A stretch of DNA of 34,686 nt from an uncultured Bacillus sp. (GTDB lineage Bacteria > Bacillota > Bacilli > Bacillales_B > DSM-18226). The notes under the pieces were generated by a model. That model had not been told where the DNA came from and searched no databases. It saw only the letters and a list, made by a program, of their open reading frames with translations. Location of the stretch: positions 1 through 34,686 of the forward strand of contig NZ_CAMLDX010000030.1 of the NCBI RefSeq assembly GCF_946478885.1, given 5' to 3'. Both the position numbers and the translations under genes were made by a program. This document shows, in pieces, positions 1-7,019 of the stretch. Each line of letters opens with the position of its first letter. The first letter of the stretch is position 1.

Positions 1-82
1 TCAATTCTTTTGCTTTTGCCGTAATCGCTAATGTTGACGATGGCGTTAATGTTTTGACTCTTCCTGCAAGTTTTATTCCCAT
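1..82 (-). CDS. aspB: Aspartate aminotransferase AspB, N-terminal 27 codons only (runs off the left edge)
   Basis: Minus-strand reading from ATG at 82 gives a peptide starting MGIKLAGRVKTLTPSSTLAI and continuing to KAKEL at the window edge. This matches the N-terminus of Bacillus-type class I PLP-dependent aspartate aminotransferases (residues recalled from B. subtilis AspB). The enzyme interconverts aspartate and oxaloacetate with 2-oxoglutarate and glutamate. An AGAAGGAG ribosome binding site lies a few bases upstream. It follows ypmB on the same strand, as in B. subtilis, and is probably cotranscribed with it. The catalytic lysine is outside the window, so the call rests on the N-terminal match and gene order. 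Confidence 0.85.
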   Translation of the reverse strand, partial: MGIKLAGRVKTLTPSSTLAITAKAKEL

Positions 83-143
83 TCTATTCTACTCCTTCTA
101 TGGCAAATATCTATAGTGATCTGTATGAATACAGATTTTCCCC

Positions 144-617
144 TTATAAGTTTTCAATTTTTCTCAGTTTTTCGCCCGTTTTAAAATCCACATAATAATA
201 ATTAAGTACATTTCCACCAATGGCATAATGAATTTCCCACAATGGGCGTTTCTTTTCCATCCCGAGCTTAACTGAAATAATTTCACTTGCTTTTTTTTCT
301 TGTATTAATTTATTCACTGCCTCTTTCTCTGTTATACCGGAGGAAGCTTTTTTTGCTATGACATCGCCTTTTTTTTCCGGAACCCAGACGATCCATTTTG
401 TTCCTTGCTTATCCTTTCCCTGAACGATGGAGTAGACTTCTTCTCCGTGATAAACATAAAAATCATCCACTGTGGTAATGGCTGATTCTTCTTTTGCTCT
501 GCTTACCGCTTTTTCTTCTGCATCGCTGATCGGCTCAAAGGCATCGATATAAAACTTTACTACAGCAAAAATTAAAACAAGCAAGCATATCGTTATTATT
601 CCTATCCATTTTTTCAT
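144..617 (-). CDS. ypmB: YpmB-like membrane-anchored protein (DUF5590 / PepSY-like)
   Basis: A 157-residue protein with an N-terminal hydrophobic segment (about residues 3-23) that probably anchors it in the membrane, and an extracytoplasmic part with alternating Lys/Glu-rich helices and strands. The C-terminal stretch with YYYVDFKTGEKL resembles the ending of PepSY-like domains. Length and position just upstream of aspB match B. subtilis YpmB, whose function is unknown. The reading frame can begin at GTG 626 (adds three residues) or ATG 617; neither has a strong ribosome binding site. I prefer 617 because the MKKW start resembles the family N-terminus. Confidence 0.8.
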   Translation of the reverse strand: MKKWIGIITICLLVLIFAVVKFYIDAFEPISDAEEKAVSRAKEESAITTVDDFYVYHGEEVYSIVQGKDKQGTKWIVWVPEKKGDVIAKKASSGITEKEAVNKLIQEKKASEIISVKLGMEKKRPLWEIHYAIGGNVLNYYYVDFKTGEKLRKIENL

Positions 618-664
618 CCTGATCACACTTTTTCTATGTATTTATCAAAAAACCTCTTTCATTG

Positions 665-685
665 TTATATCATATTCCGATATAA
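665..685. promoter_or_regulatory. Inverted repeat upstream of ypmB, possible operator
   Basis: TTATATC (665-671) and GATATAA (679-685) form a perfect 7-bp inverted repeat with a 7-nt centre, about 50 bp upstream of ypmB. It could be a protein-binding site or chance in an AT-rich stretch. The intergenic region 627-849 holds no convincing gene; a counterpart of B. subtilis ypmA, expected between dinG and ypmB, was not seen. Confidence 0.2.
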
Positions 686-814
686 GAACAAAACTGCCTA
701 GCCTCATGAAACATTATAACAGCTTATGTTAAAATTAGTTTAAATTTTTTGTGATTATTTCAAATTTGCCAGTACTTGAAGGAGATCCTTCTGTCTCTTT
801 GTTAGATTATGCCA

Positions 815-846
815 GAAAGGAGAAAATAAATCATTTTCTCCTTTTT
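815..846. terminator. Hairpin after dinG, likely intrinsic terminator
   Basis: A 12-bp perfect stem (816-827 with 833-844, arm AAAGGAGAAAAT) with a 5-nt loop begins just past the dinG stop codon. On the plus strand it is followed by a run of five T; on the minus strand the right arm itself ends in UUU but no longer U-run follows. Placement argues that it ends the dinG transcript. Confidence 0.5.
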
Positions 847-849
847 CAA

Positions 850-3642
850 CTACAGCCACTGGCGTATTAAATCAATGAGCTGCTCAATCTTCATTTCCCG
901 TGCTTTTACGTTTGGAATCGAATCTAGAAAGGCTTTTCCGTATCGGGTTGAAATCAACCGCCGATCAAAGACAATCATTAATCCTTTATCATCTTTCTTC
1001 CGAATGAGTCTTCCAAAGCCCTGTTTGAAACGGATCACCGCCTCGGGAAGCGAATAATCATAAAAGGCATTTCCCCCTTTCGCTTTCACCTCAGCGCATT
1101 TAGCTTCTGTATGCGGATCATCCGGGGGAGAAAACGGCAGTCTAACCATCACAAGACAGGACAGATCTTCTCCTGGAATATCAATTCCCTCCCAAAAGCT
1201 ATTTGTACCTAGCAAGATGGCTTTTTCGAAGCGAAGGAAATTCCTTGTCAGTCTTGAACGGCTACCGCTTGTGATTCCTTGAGCGAGCAGTGTGTATTCA
1301 TGAAGAAAGCCGCTTTCCTTTAACAGCTCATATGTTTTGCGCAGCATCTCATAGGATGTGAACAGGATTAGCATTCTTCCCTTCGTCGCTTCAGCAATCG
1401 AGATGATGTGCTCACCAATCGCAGCTGCATATTCCTTCAGCGGAACCGCATTTACCTCTGGGAGATCATTGGAAATAACAAACTGAACCTGCTGATCATA
1501 ACAGAAAGGAGAAGGAATTTGTTCTAACCTGCATTGGGAGCGCTCAAGTCCTAACTCATTCAGCATATATTGAAATGATCCTTTCACCGATAGTGTCGCC
1601 GAGGTAACAACGACGCTCTTCTTTTGTTGAAAAAGCAGTTCGTTTAAATAGTGGGCAACGGAAACAGGCTGAGCATACACTGTTGTTTTATTTTGAATCG
1701 CCCGCGTATCCATTTCGATCCAGCGGACATCTCCTTTATGGCTCTGCTGAAGCAAAATTTCCCTAATACACTGGATGATCCGCTCGCCTTCATTCAGCCA
1801 AGAAGCTAATTCCCCTCTCAACATCTCCTGTTTTTCGCCTGGCCGGCCTTCTCCGTTTCGCATCGCTTCATACAGATCTGTTATGGCTTTTTTACACTCT
1901 ATAAATAAAAACAAAAAGCGCTCGGCGGCTGCCGTCAACATTTGCAATTCCCTGTCTTGTCTGTTATCGAGCCGGCAGCTGACCCAGCCATTCGGTTTAT
2001 TTTTTGTATGCCGGTTCACAATAAACGAAATAACTTTAAACAGCTCATCCATTTCAATATATAGCTCTGCCATAATTTTGTTCCAGCCATGCAGTGTACC
2101 TTCCATCTCCACCCCGGATTTTTCCATCATTTTGATAAGTCTGTAGGCCATTTGCTTCTGCTCGTACAAGCCCATATGCTGCAGAAAATATCTTATCTGG
2201 GCATAGTCGAGCTTTTGTCCGAAAAATTTTCTGCCGGTCTTTTCAAACTGATGTCCTTCATCAATAATCAAACAGGCAAATTCAGGCAAAATTCCACTGG
2301 TTGAGAGAAGATCCGTTAATAAAAAGCTATGGTTGGTGATAATTAGGTGAGCAGTCTTTGCATGTTCTTTCATTCGGTGATAAAATTCCCTTCCACTCCA
2401 TGCGTGGTTCGTAGCATGCTCTGTCGCATCATGCTTTATTTTATTCCAATACATTTGTCCTCCGCTTGACAAATGAAGCTCATCACGGTCACCTGTAGAA
2501 GTTTCAGTCAACCAAATCAGAATTTGCATTTTTGTTAAGGCAGTATCGTAGTTATCCTCTGTTTCCCACAATGACCGTTCAAATTTCTCAAGGCTGATGT
2601 AGTGATGTTTTCCTTTTAAGAGAACGGTGTTAAAAGGAATAGAAATCATTTTTTGCAGTAATGGGATATCCTTCTTAAGAAGCTGATCCTGCAGCTGTGT
2701 CGTGAAGGTGCTGATAATAACCGGCTTTTTATGATTAACGGCCTCGATGATAGCAGGAATTAAATAGGCAATTGATTTGCCGACACCCGTTCCTGCTTCA
2801 ATCATAGAGTGGTGTCCATTCTCAAAGGCATGATGAACCAGATCCATCATACGGAACTGACCGATCCTTTTTTCGCAGTCTGGAAAGGCCTTTTGCAGAA
2901 GCCGTTCCTTTTCATTGTCATCCATCGGATAGACGATCATTTCATCAGCTCGCACAGAGCGCAGAGGAACAGGCTTTTTTAGACTGATCCCACGGTACTG
3001 CTCCAGATCTTCAGGCAATTCCTCAATGGTCTGTTGTTTTTGCAAAATCCATTCGGTTAAAATCTCATCTAAGTCACTTTTCAAATTGTAAGACAGCTTA
3101 TAAAGCTGCTCGAGCGTGGCCGTTGGAAGCCGCTTTAACCTCTCGAAAAGAATCAGAAGGAGTTCTCCTGTTACATAAGCATCACTATCAGCCTGATGCG
3201 GTCGATCATGGCTCAGTCCTTCCTGAAGAGCTAGATCAGACAAGGTAAAGCTATCACTGGTCGGTAGCATTATTCTTGCCAGTTCAACGGTATCTAAGAC
3301 AGGTCCATGATAGCCTGCGTAACCAGCCATGATTAATTCTTCTTGTAAAAAGGTTAAATCAAACAATACATTATGGGCGACAAAATACGCGTCCTCAAGC
3401 AATCCCATTATTTTCGGCGCAATTTCGGCAAAGAGCGGGGCATCCTTTACCATTTCACTTGTAAGTCCTGTCAGTTCCTCGATAAAAACCGGTATCGGCT
3501 GCTCTGGATTGACCAACGATGAATACTCCTCGATGATACAGCCATTCTCAATGACTACCGCTGCGAACTGGATAATCTTATCACCCTTCTTCGGGGAATT
3601 TCCAGTTGTTTCTAAATCTATCACAACAAATTTATTACTCAT
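850..3642 (-). CDS. dinG: DinG-family protein: N-terminal DEDDh 3'-5' exonuclease fused to XPD/DinG-type helicase domain
   Basis: 930 residues. The exonuclease domain (about 1-165) shows ExoI DLETTG with D9 and E11, ExoII HNxxFD (H90-D95) and ExoIII HQADSD (H149, D154). The helicase part has Walker A AGTGVGKS (283-290), a DEAH-box variant DEGH (461-464), and the C-terminal motifs SFWEGIDIPG and GFGRLIR. The four Fe-S cysteines of proteobacterial DinG/XPD are missing (for example KGKHHYIS where KGRxNYLC is usual), as in Bacillus and Staphylococcus DinG; the S. aureus protein acts as a 3'-5' exonuclease rather than a helicase. ATG 3642 is chosen because GAGGAG precedes it and the exonuclease motif starts at residue 6; upstream in-frame codons to 3726 look noncoding. 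A TATAAT at 3686-3691 may be its -10. Confidence 0.95.
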   Translation of the reverse strand: MSNKFVVIDLETTGNSPKKGDKIIQFAAVVIENGCIIEEYSSLVNPEQPIPVFIEELTGLTSEMVKDAPLFAEIAPKIMGLLEDAYFVAHNVLFDLTFLQEELIMAGYAGYHGPVLDTVELARIMLPTSDSFTLSDLALQEGLSHDRPHQADSDAYVTGELLLILFERLKRLPTATLEQLYKLSYNLKSDLDEILTEWILQKQQTIEELPEDLEQYRGISLKKPVPLRSVRADEMIVYPMDDNEKERLLQKAFPDCEKRIGQFRMMDLVHHAFENGHHSMIEAGTGVGKSIAYLIPAIIEAVNHKKPVIISTFTTQLQDQLLKKDIPLLQKMISIPFNTVLLKGKHHYISLEKFERSLWETEDNYDTALTKMQILIWLTETSTGDRDELHLSSGGQMYWNKIKHDATEHATNHAWSGREFYHRMKEHAKTAHLIITNHSFLLTDLLSTSGILPEFACLIIDEGHQFEKTGRKFFGQKLDYAQIRYFLQHMGLYEQKQMAYRLIKMMEKSGVEMEGTLHGWNKIMAELYIEMDELFKVISFIVNRHTKNKPNGWVSCRLDNRQDRELQMLTAAAERFLFLFIECKKAITDLYEAMRNGEGRPGEKQEMLRGELASWLNEGERIIQCIREILLQQSHKGDVRWIEMDTRAIQNKTTVYAQPVSVAHYLNELLFQQKKSVVVTSATLSVKGSFQYMLNELGLERSQCRLEQIPSPFCYDQQVQFVISNDLPEVNAVPLKEYAAAIGEHIISIAEATKGRMLILFTSYEMLRKTYELLKESGFLHEYTLLAQGITSGSRSRLTRNFLRFEKAILLGTNSFWEGIDIPGEDLSCLVMVRLPFSPPDDPHTEAKCAEVKAKGGNAFYDYSLPEAVIRFKQGFGRLIRKKDDKGLMIVFDRRLISTRYGKAFLDSIPNVKAREMKIEQLIDLIRQWL

Positions 3643-3884
3643 ATAAATACTCCTCAAAACTTTCCGATATCTGTAACGGAAATGGATTATACCTTTATAT
3701 TTACAAACCGTATCATAAATTATCATAAAGGAAAAGTCTTGAAATCAGGAAACCTGCTGGCAAAAATGGATTCCTGGTCTGACGCTCAGCCAGTTTGATT
3801 AAAAAAGCTGACCCATAAGGTAGTCCTGCATAAGACAGTATAAAAACTAAACTGTTTATGGGCACTGCCAAGTAAGATGTCTAA

Positions 3885-3923
3885 AAACAAGCGTATCGTC
3901 CATTTGGAACGATACGCTTGTTT
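3885..3923. terminator. 15-bp perfect hairpin upstream of the MerR cassette
   Basis: Arms AAACAAGCGTATCGT (3885-3899) and its complement (3909-3923) enclose a 9-nt loop. On the minus strand the stem is followed by TTTTTAG, so it could terminate leftward transcription, for example of the original panBCD transcript before the cassette arrived. On the plus strand no T-run follows. It could also be the remnant end of a mobile element. Confidence 0.45.
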
Positions 3924-3979
3924 CCACATGCTTGCGCGCGCTTTTCGTTTTTCATAAGTAACAATTAAAACCCTCCATT

Positions 3980-4007
3980 ATAACACCAGACTTTGGTATG
4001 GTGTTAT
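3980..4007 (+). promoter_or_regulatory. MerR operator site 1, upstream of the regulator gene
   Basis: A perfect 9-bp inverted repeat ATAACACCA (3980-3988) and TGGTGTTAT (3999-4007) with a 10-nt centre. The sequence is repeated almost exactly after the regulator gene (site 2). Possible promoter elements are TATAAC at 3979-3984, which would put the dyad over the start site, or TACAAT at 4010-4015, which would leave only a very short leader. The dyad probably binds the MerR protein for autoregulation; this is inference from position and repetition. Confidence 0.65.
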
Positions 4008-4032
4008 GGTACAATAGAAGGACGGTGATGAA

Positions 4033-4794
4033 ATGAACACTTACAAGACATCCGAAGTTGCACATCACATTGGAATCCATCCCAATACAGTGCGGCTTTA
4101 TGAAGAACTTGAACTGATTCCCAAACCGGAGCGTAAAGGAAATGGCTATCGTGTCTTTACAGATTTTCATATGGAGCAGATTAAATTTGCAAGAATTGCT
4201 TTAAAGGTTGAAGTTCTGCAAAATGGCCTGAGAAAGCAAGCGATTGCTATCATTAAAACCTCGGCACTTGGAAATTTTAGCAAGACAATTTGTTTGGCGG
4301 AACAATATCTGCAACAGATTAGAAATGAGCAAAAAAATGCAGAAGAAGCCATAGCAATTACCGAAAAGCTGTTATCAGGTGGCAGTCAGGAAATAGGCAC
4401 TACGTTTTTAACCAGAAAAGAAGCATCCGATTATCTACAAATCTCAATAGACGCTTTAAGAAATTGGGAAATGAACGGATTGCTTACTGTAAAGCGAAAA
4501 CAAAATGGCTATCGTGTTTACACCGATGAAGATATTCGGCGATTGAAAATCATACGTTCCTTGCGTTGTGCAAATTACTCTCTTACAGCAATTTTACGAA
4601 TGCTGAATACTCTATCTGAAAATCCCAAAGCGGACATTCGGCAAGTGATTGACACCCCAAAGGAAAATGATGATATTATCTCTGTGTGTGATAAGCTGCT
4701 AACATCATTGCACTATGCGGAACAGAACGCTAAAGTTATGCTCGGTCATCTCGATAAAATGAAAAAACAATTTCAGGAAAACCCTACACTTTGA
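4033..4794 (+). CDS. MerR-family transcriptional regulator with two tandem HTH domains
   Basis: 253 residues. Two MerR-type winged helix-turn-helix units are visible: residues about 4-55 (SEVAHHIGIHPNTVRLYEEL, wing NGYRVFTD) and about 126-178 (TRKEASDYLQISIDALRNWE, wing NGYRVYTDEDI), separated by a helical segment (80-115) and followed by a C-terminal helix. Ordinary MerR proteins have one HTH plus a dimerisation helix and often a ligand domain. Here one chain may supply two DNA-contacting heads. No cysteine cluster for metal binding is seen, and the ligand is unknown. Its stop codon overlaps the -35 of the transporter promoter. It lies immediately upstream of an ABC exporter and very likely controls it. 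Start is ATG 4033, preceded by AAGGACGGTGATG. Confidence 0.88.
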   Translation: MNTYKTSEVAHHIGIHPNTVRLYEELELIPKPERKGNGYRVFTDFHMEQIKFARIALKVEVLQNGLRKQAIAIIKTSALGNFSKTICLAEQYLQQIRNEQKNAEEAIAITEKLLSGGSQEIGTTFLTRKEASDYLQISIDALRNWEMNGLLTVKRKQNGYRVYTDEDIRRLKIIRSLRCANYSLTAILRMLNTLSENPKADIRQVIDTPKENDDIISVCDKLLTSLHYAEQNAKVMLGHLDKMKKQFQENPTL

Positions 4795-4821
4795 CACCAG
4801 ACTTTGTTCTGGTGTTATTTT
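4791..4821 (+). promoter_or_regulatory. MerR operator site 2 with 19-bp-spacer promoter for the ABC transporter
   Basis: Perfect -35 TTGACA (4791-4796), a 19-nt spacer, then TATTTT (4816-4821). A 19-bp spacer filled by a dyad is the hallmark of MerR-activated promoters. The dyad ACACCAGA (4794-4801) and TCTGGTGT (4808-4815) shares ACACCAGACTTTG and TGGTGTTAT with site 1 at the same spacing. The predicted start near 4828 leaves a short leader before the AGGAGG at 4842-4847. Confidence 0.7.
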
Positions 4822-4825
4822 TTTT
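4792..4825 (+). terminator. Intrinsic terminator of the MerR gene, overlapping operator site 2
   Basis: As RNA the same dyad folds into a 10-bp stem (4792-4801 with 4808-4817, one G-U pair) with a 6-nt loop and is followed by eight T (4818-4825). It begins inside the regulator stop codon. This would separate the regulator transcript from the transporter transcript. Confidence 0.65.
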
Positions 4826-4858
4826 ATGCAAAGAAAAAAACAGGAGGGATTTAATCGC

Positions 4859-5590
4859 ATGGAAACAACGATTGAGGTAAAAAATCTATGCAAATCTTAC
4901 ACTCATGTCAAAGCGGTAGAGAATTTCAATATCTCCATTTACCGTGGAGAAGTATTTGGGTTGTTGGGCGCAAATGGTGCGGGTAAAAGCACAACCATTG
5001 AATGTATTTTAGGAACAAAGAAACCAGACAGCGGAACCATATCCATTCTGGAAATGAATCCGCAAAAAGAGCGCAAAAGATTATTTGAGAAGGTCGGCGT
5101 GCAATTTCAGGAAGCCAACTATCAGGACAAAATAAAGGTAGCTGAACTTTGTGAGGTCACGGCTTCGCTTTACAAAACCTCTCTGGATTATGACGCTCTT
5201 CTAAAACAATTCGGGCTTTCTGACAAGCTAAAAAGCTTGGTCAGCGAGTTATCGGGAGGTCAGAAGCAGCGGCTTTCCATCGTGTTAGCACTGATTCCCA
5301 ATCCCGAAGTCGTATTCTTGGACGAGCTAACCACCGGCTTGGATGCCAAGGCACGACGGGATGTGTGGAAGAGCCTTTCTGAATTAAAAGCGAAAGGAAT
5401 TACGATCCTATTAACCTCTCATTTTATGGACGAGATAGAGGCTCTTTGCGATAAAATCATGATTTTGAAAAAGGGAGAAAACATTTTTTATGGGACAGTC
5501 CAAGAAGCAATCGCTACCAGTCCTTATGAAAAATTTGAAGACGCATACCTTTGGTACACCGACGAGGAGGTAGAAAATGAAAGCATTTAG
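4859..5590 (+). CDS. ABC transporter ATP-binding protein (exporter type)
   Basis: 243 residues with a complete nucleotide-binding domain: Walker A GANGAGKST (37-45), Q-loop around QFQEAN (82-87), signature LSGGQKQR (131-138), Walker B VVFLDE (151-156), D-loop GLD, and switch histidine H188 in TSHFMDE. The residue after the Walker B glutamate is Leu (DELTTGLD) where Pro is usual. Start is ATG 4859, with AGGAGG 11 bases upstream; an ATG at 4826 lies right after the terminator T-run and lacks a site. The last 14 bases overlap the permease gene, implying translational coupling. It belongs to the drug/lantibiotic-export group paired with ABC-2 permeases. Substrate unknown. Confidence 0.93.
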   Translation: METTIEVKNLCKSYTHVKAVENFNISIYRGEVFGLLGANGAGKSTTIECILGTKKPDSGTISILEMNPQKERKRLFEKVGVQFQEANYQDKIKVAELCEVTASLYKTSLDYDALLKQFGLSDKLKSLVSELSGGQKQRLSIVLALIPNPEVVFLDELTTGLDAKARRDVWKSLSELKAKGITILLTSHFMDEIEALCDKIMILKKGENIFYGTVQEAIATSPYEKFEDAYLWYTDEEVENESI

Positions 5591-6320
5591 AGCCTTACTT
5601 AAAACAGAAATCTGGTTATCCCTCCGTGGGATGGACATGTTCATATTTGCTATCTGTATGCCTGTTGTTGTCGTTATTATCTTGGGAGCAGTGTTCGGAA
5701 ATAAGCCTGCTTTCGACGGTGCAGAATATACCTTTTTGGAACAATCTTTCGGTGCGGTATCAACCATTGCTATTTGTGCCGGAGGTGTGATGGGTCTTCC
5801 CTTAGTCGTATCTGATTATCGAAGCAGAAAAATATTAAAGCGGTTCAAGGTCACACCTACCAGTCCTGCTCTTATCTTGGCGGTACAGGTTGTCATTTAT
5901 GCACTTTATTCGATTGTTTCACTTATCCTTGTCTATGCAACAGGGGCGATATTTTTCGGCTATCAGTTACACGGCTCATGGCTTCAATTCTTAGGAGCAT
6001 ACTTGCTGGTTATGCTGTCAATGTTCAGCATTGGGCTACTGGTGGGAGGAATTGCGCCAAACATTAAAATAGCAAGTGCCGCTGCCAGCCTGCTGTATTT
6101 TTCAATGCTTATTTTTTCGGGGGCCACTCTGCCTTACGAAGTGATGCCCGTTACACTCCAAAAAGTAGCGAATATATTGCCATTGACACAAGGAATAAAA
6201 CTTCTCAAAGCTGCTTCACTCGGTCTGCCAATAGATAGTGTTTTCATTCCAGTGATTGTGATGATTGTAATTGCAGTGATATGTATCACTATTTCCCTTC
6301 GCTTTTTTAAGTGGGAATAA
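5577..6320 (+). CDS. ABC-2 type transporter permease
   Basis: 247 residues with about six hydrophobic segments (roughly 22-42, 60-80, 101-126, 137-160, 169-190, 220-242) in the layout of ABC-2 membrane proteins. The conserved stretch LPLTQGIKLLKAASLG before the last helix is typical of the drug-export subgroup. Start ATG 5577 has GAGGAGG just upstream and overlaps the ATPase gene. With the ATPase it would form a homodimeric-permease exporter in the cytoplasmic membrane. The tandem-HTH MerR gene upstream suggests induction by a small, possibly toxic, molecule; that is inference. Confidence 0.92.
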   Translation: MKAFRALLKTEIWLSLRGMDMFIFAICMPVVVVIILGAVFGNKPAFDGAEYTFLEQSFGAVSTIAICAGGVMGLPLVVSDYRSRKILKRFKVTPTSPALILAVQVVIYALYSIVSLILVYATGAIFFGYQLHGSWLQFLGAYLLVMLSMFSIGLLVGGIAPNIKIASAAASLLYFSMLIFSGATLPYEVMPVTLQKVANILPLTQGIKLLKAASLGLPIDSVFIPVIVMIVIAVICITISLRFFKWE

Positions 6321-6635
6321 ACTACACCAATTCGTTTGATAGAAACTTTTTATTATCGGTTCATAGTTTAGGATTTAATATGTTTACTGCCAAAGCCGAG
6401 CGGTATTGGTAGGTAACTAAATGCGCGCTTTTAATGGCCTTCCAGTGCAAAAATGCGATTGGATGGCCATCTATGCGCAAACACACAGTTTATTTGAAGG
6501 AGCCGTCACCTTATCGTGGCGGCTTGGCATAGCAGATGTTCTAAAAAAATGGCGTAGCCTTACGCTACGCCACACTTTCAGAACTTATTCGATACTGTTT
6601 TACGAAGGACTGCCTTAACGGAGTCAGCTTTTCTT
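6321..6635. other. Intergenic region between the ABC permease and panD (convergent genes)
   Basis: Apart from the panD terminator at 6543-6572, no gene is convincing. A 65-codon plus-strand frame (6421-6618) runs through the terminator and has no ribosome binding site, so I treat it as chance. TGTTTACTGCCAA at 6381-6393 and GCGCGCTTTT at 6423-6432 recur in similar form and order left of the MerR gene (3853-3871 and 3936-3945), possibly marking the cassette borders. No terminator was seen directly after the permease. Confidence 0.5.
6543..6572 (-). terminator. Intrinsic terminator of the panBCD operon
   Basis: On the minus strand, a 9-bp GC-rich stem (TGGCGTAGC, 6550-6558 paired with 6564-6572) with a 5-nt loop is followed by a run of seven T. 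It lies about 65 bp past the panD stop codon. Confidence 0.85.
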
Positions 6636-7019
6636 TTACATAACGGTCATTTCTGGCTCATGATTAATCAATTCTTTAATCCGGTTTTTCTCATCCATAA
6701 TGGCTACTTTAGGATAATGATTGGCCAGCTTTTCATGTGGAATCAGTGCATAAGAGATAATAATAACCGTATCACCAGGCTGTACTAAACGTGCGGCTGC
6801 ACCATTCAGACAAATGGTTCCTTTTCCTCTTTCTCCAGGTATAATATACGTTTCAAAACGAGCTCCATTATTATTATTGACAATCTGAACCTTCTCATTG
6901 GCCATCATTCCGACGGCATCCAAAATTTCTTCATCTATCGTAATACTGCCTACATAATTTAAATTAGCTTCTGTTACGGTAGCACGGTGGATTTTTGCGT
7001 TCATCATTGTGCGAAACAT
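6636..7019 (-). CDS. panD: Aspartate 1-decarboxylase PanD (pyruvoyl enzyme)
   Basis: 127 residues, the usual family length. Decarboxylates aspartate to beta-alanine, which PanC joins to pantoate. The self-cleavage site is visible as YVGS with Gly24-Ser25; Ser25 becomes the pyruvoyl group. Lys9 and Tyr57-region residues fit the family. ATG 7019 is chosen over an in-frame TTG one codon earlier because AGGAGG is well spaced before it. The start overlaps the panC stop by one base (TGATG), so translation is probably coupled. Last gene of panB-panC-panD. Confidence 0.97.
   Translation of the reverse strand: MFRTMMNAKIHRATVTEANLNYVGSITIDEEILDAVGMMANEKVQIVNNNNGARFETYIIPGERGKGTICLNGAAARLVQPGDTVIIISYALIPHEKLANHYPKVAIMDEKNRIKELINHEPEMTVM

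Larger units (their letters stand above)
3643..4032. other. Intergenic region between dinG and the MerR gene (390 bp): two hairpins, divergent promoters
   Basis: No gene is evident. From left to right: the dinG ribosome binding site and -10 (minus strand); a region without recognisable content; a hairpin at 3829-3860 (10-bp stem with one bulged G, 11-nt loop, no T-run); a strong 15-bp hairpin at 3885-3923; a GC-alternating patch at 3933-3942; and the MerR operator/promoter region from 3980. Confidence 0.6.

Noticed and set aside
627..815. ypmA counterpart between dinG and ypmB
   Set aside because: A 20-codon frame exists but has no ribosome binding site and no clear resemblance to YpmA; I do not call a gene.
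1775..2146. 123-codon plus-strand ORF inside dinG
   Set aside because: Lies antisense within a clear conserved gene and has low-complexity composition; a shadow frame.
6421..6618. 65-codon plus-strand ORF between the ABC permease and panD
   Set aside because: No ribosome binding site, and it reads through the panD terminator hairpin; no recognisable protein features.
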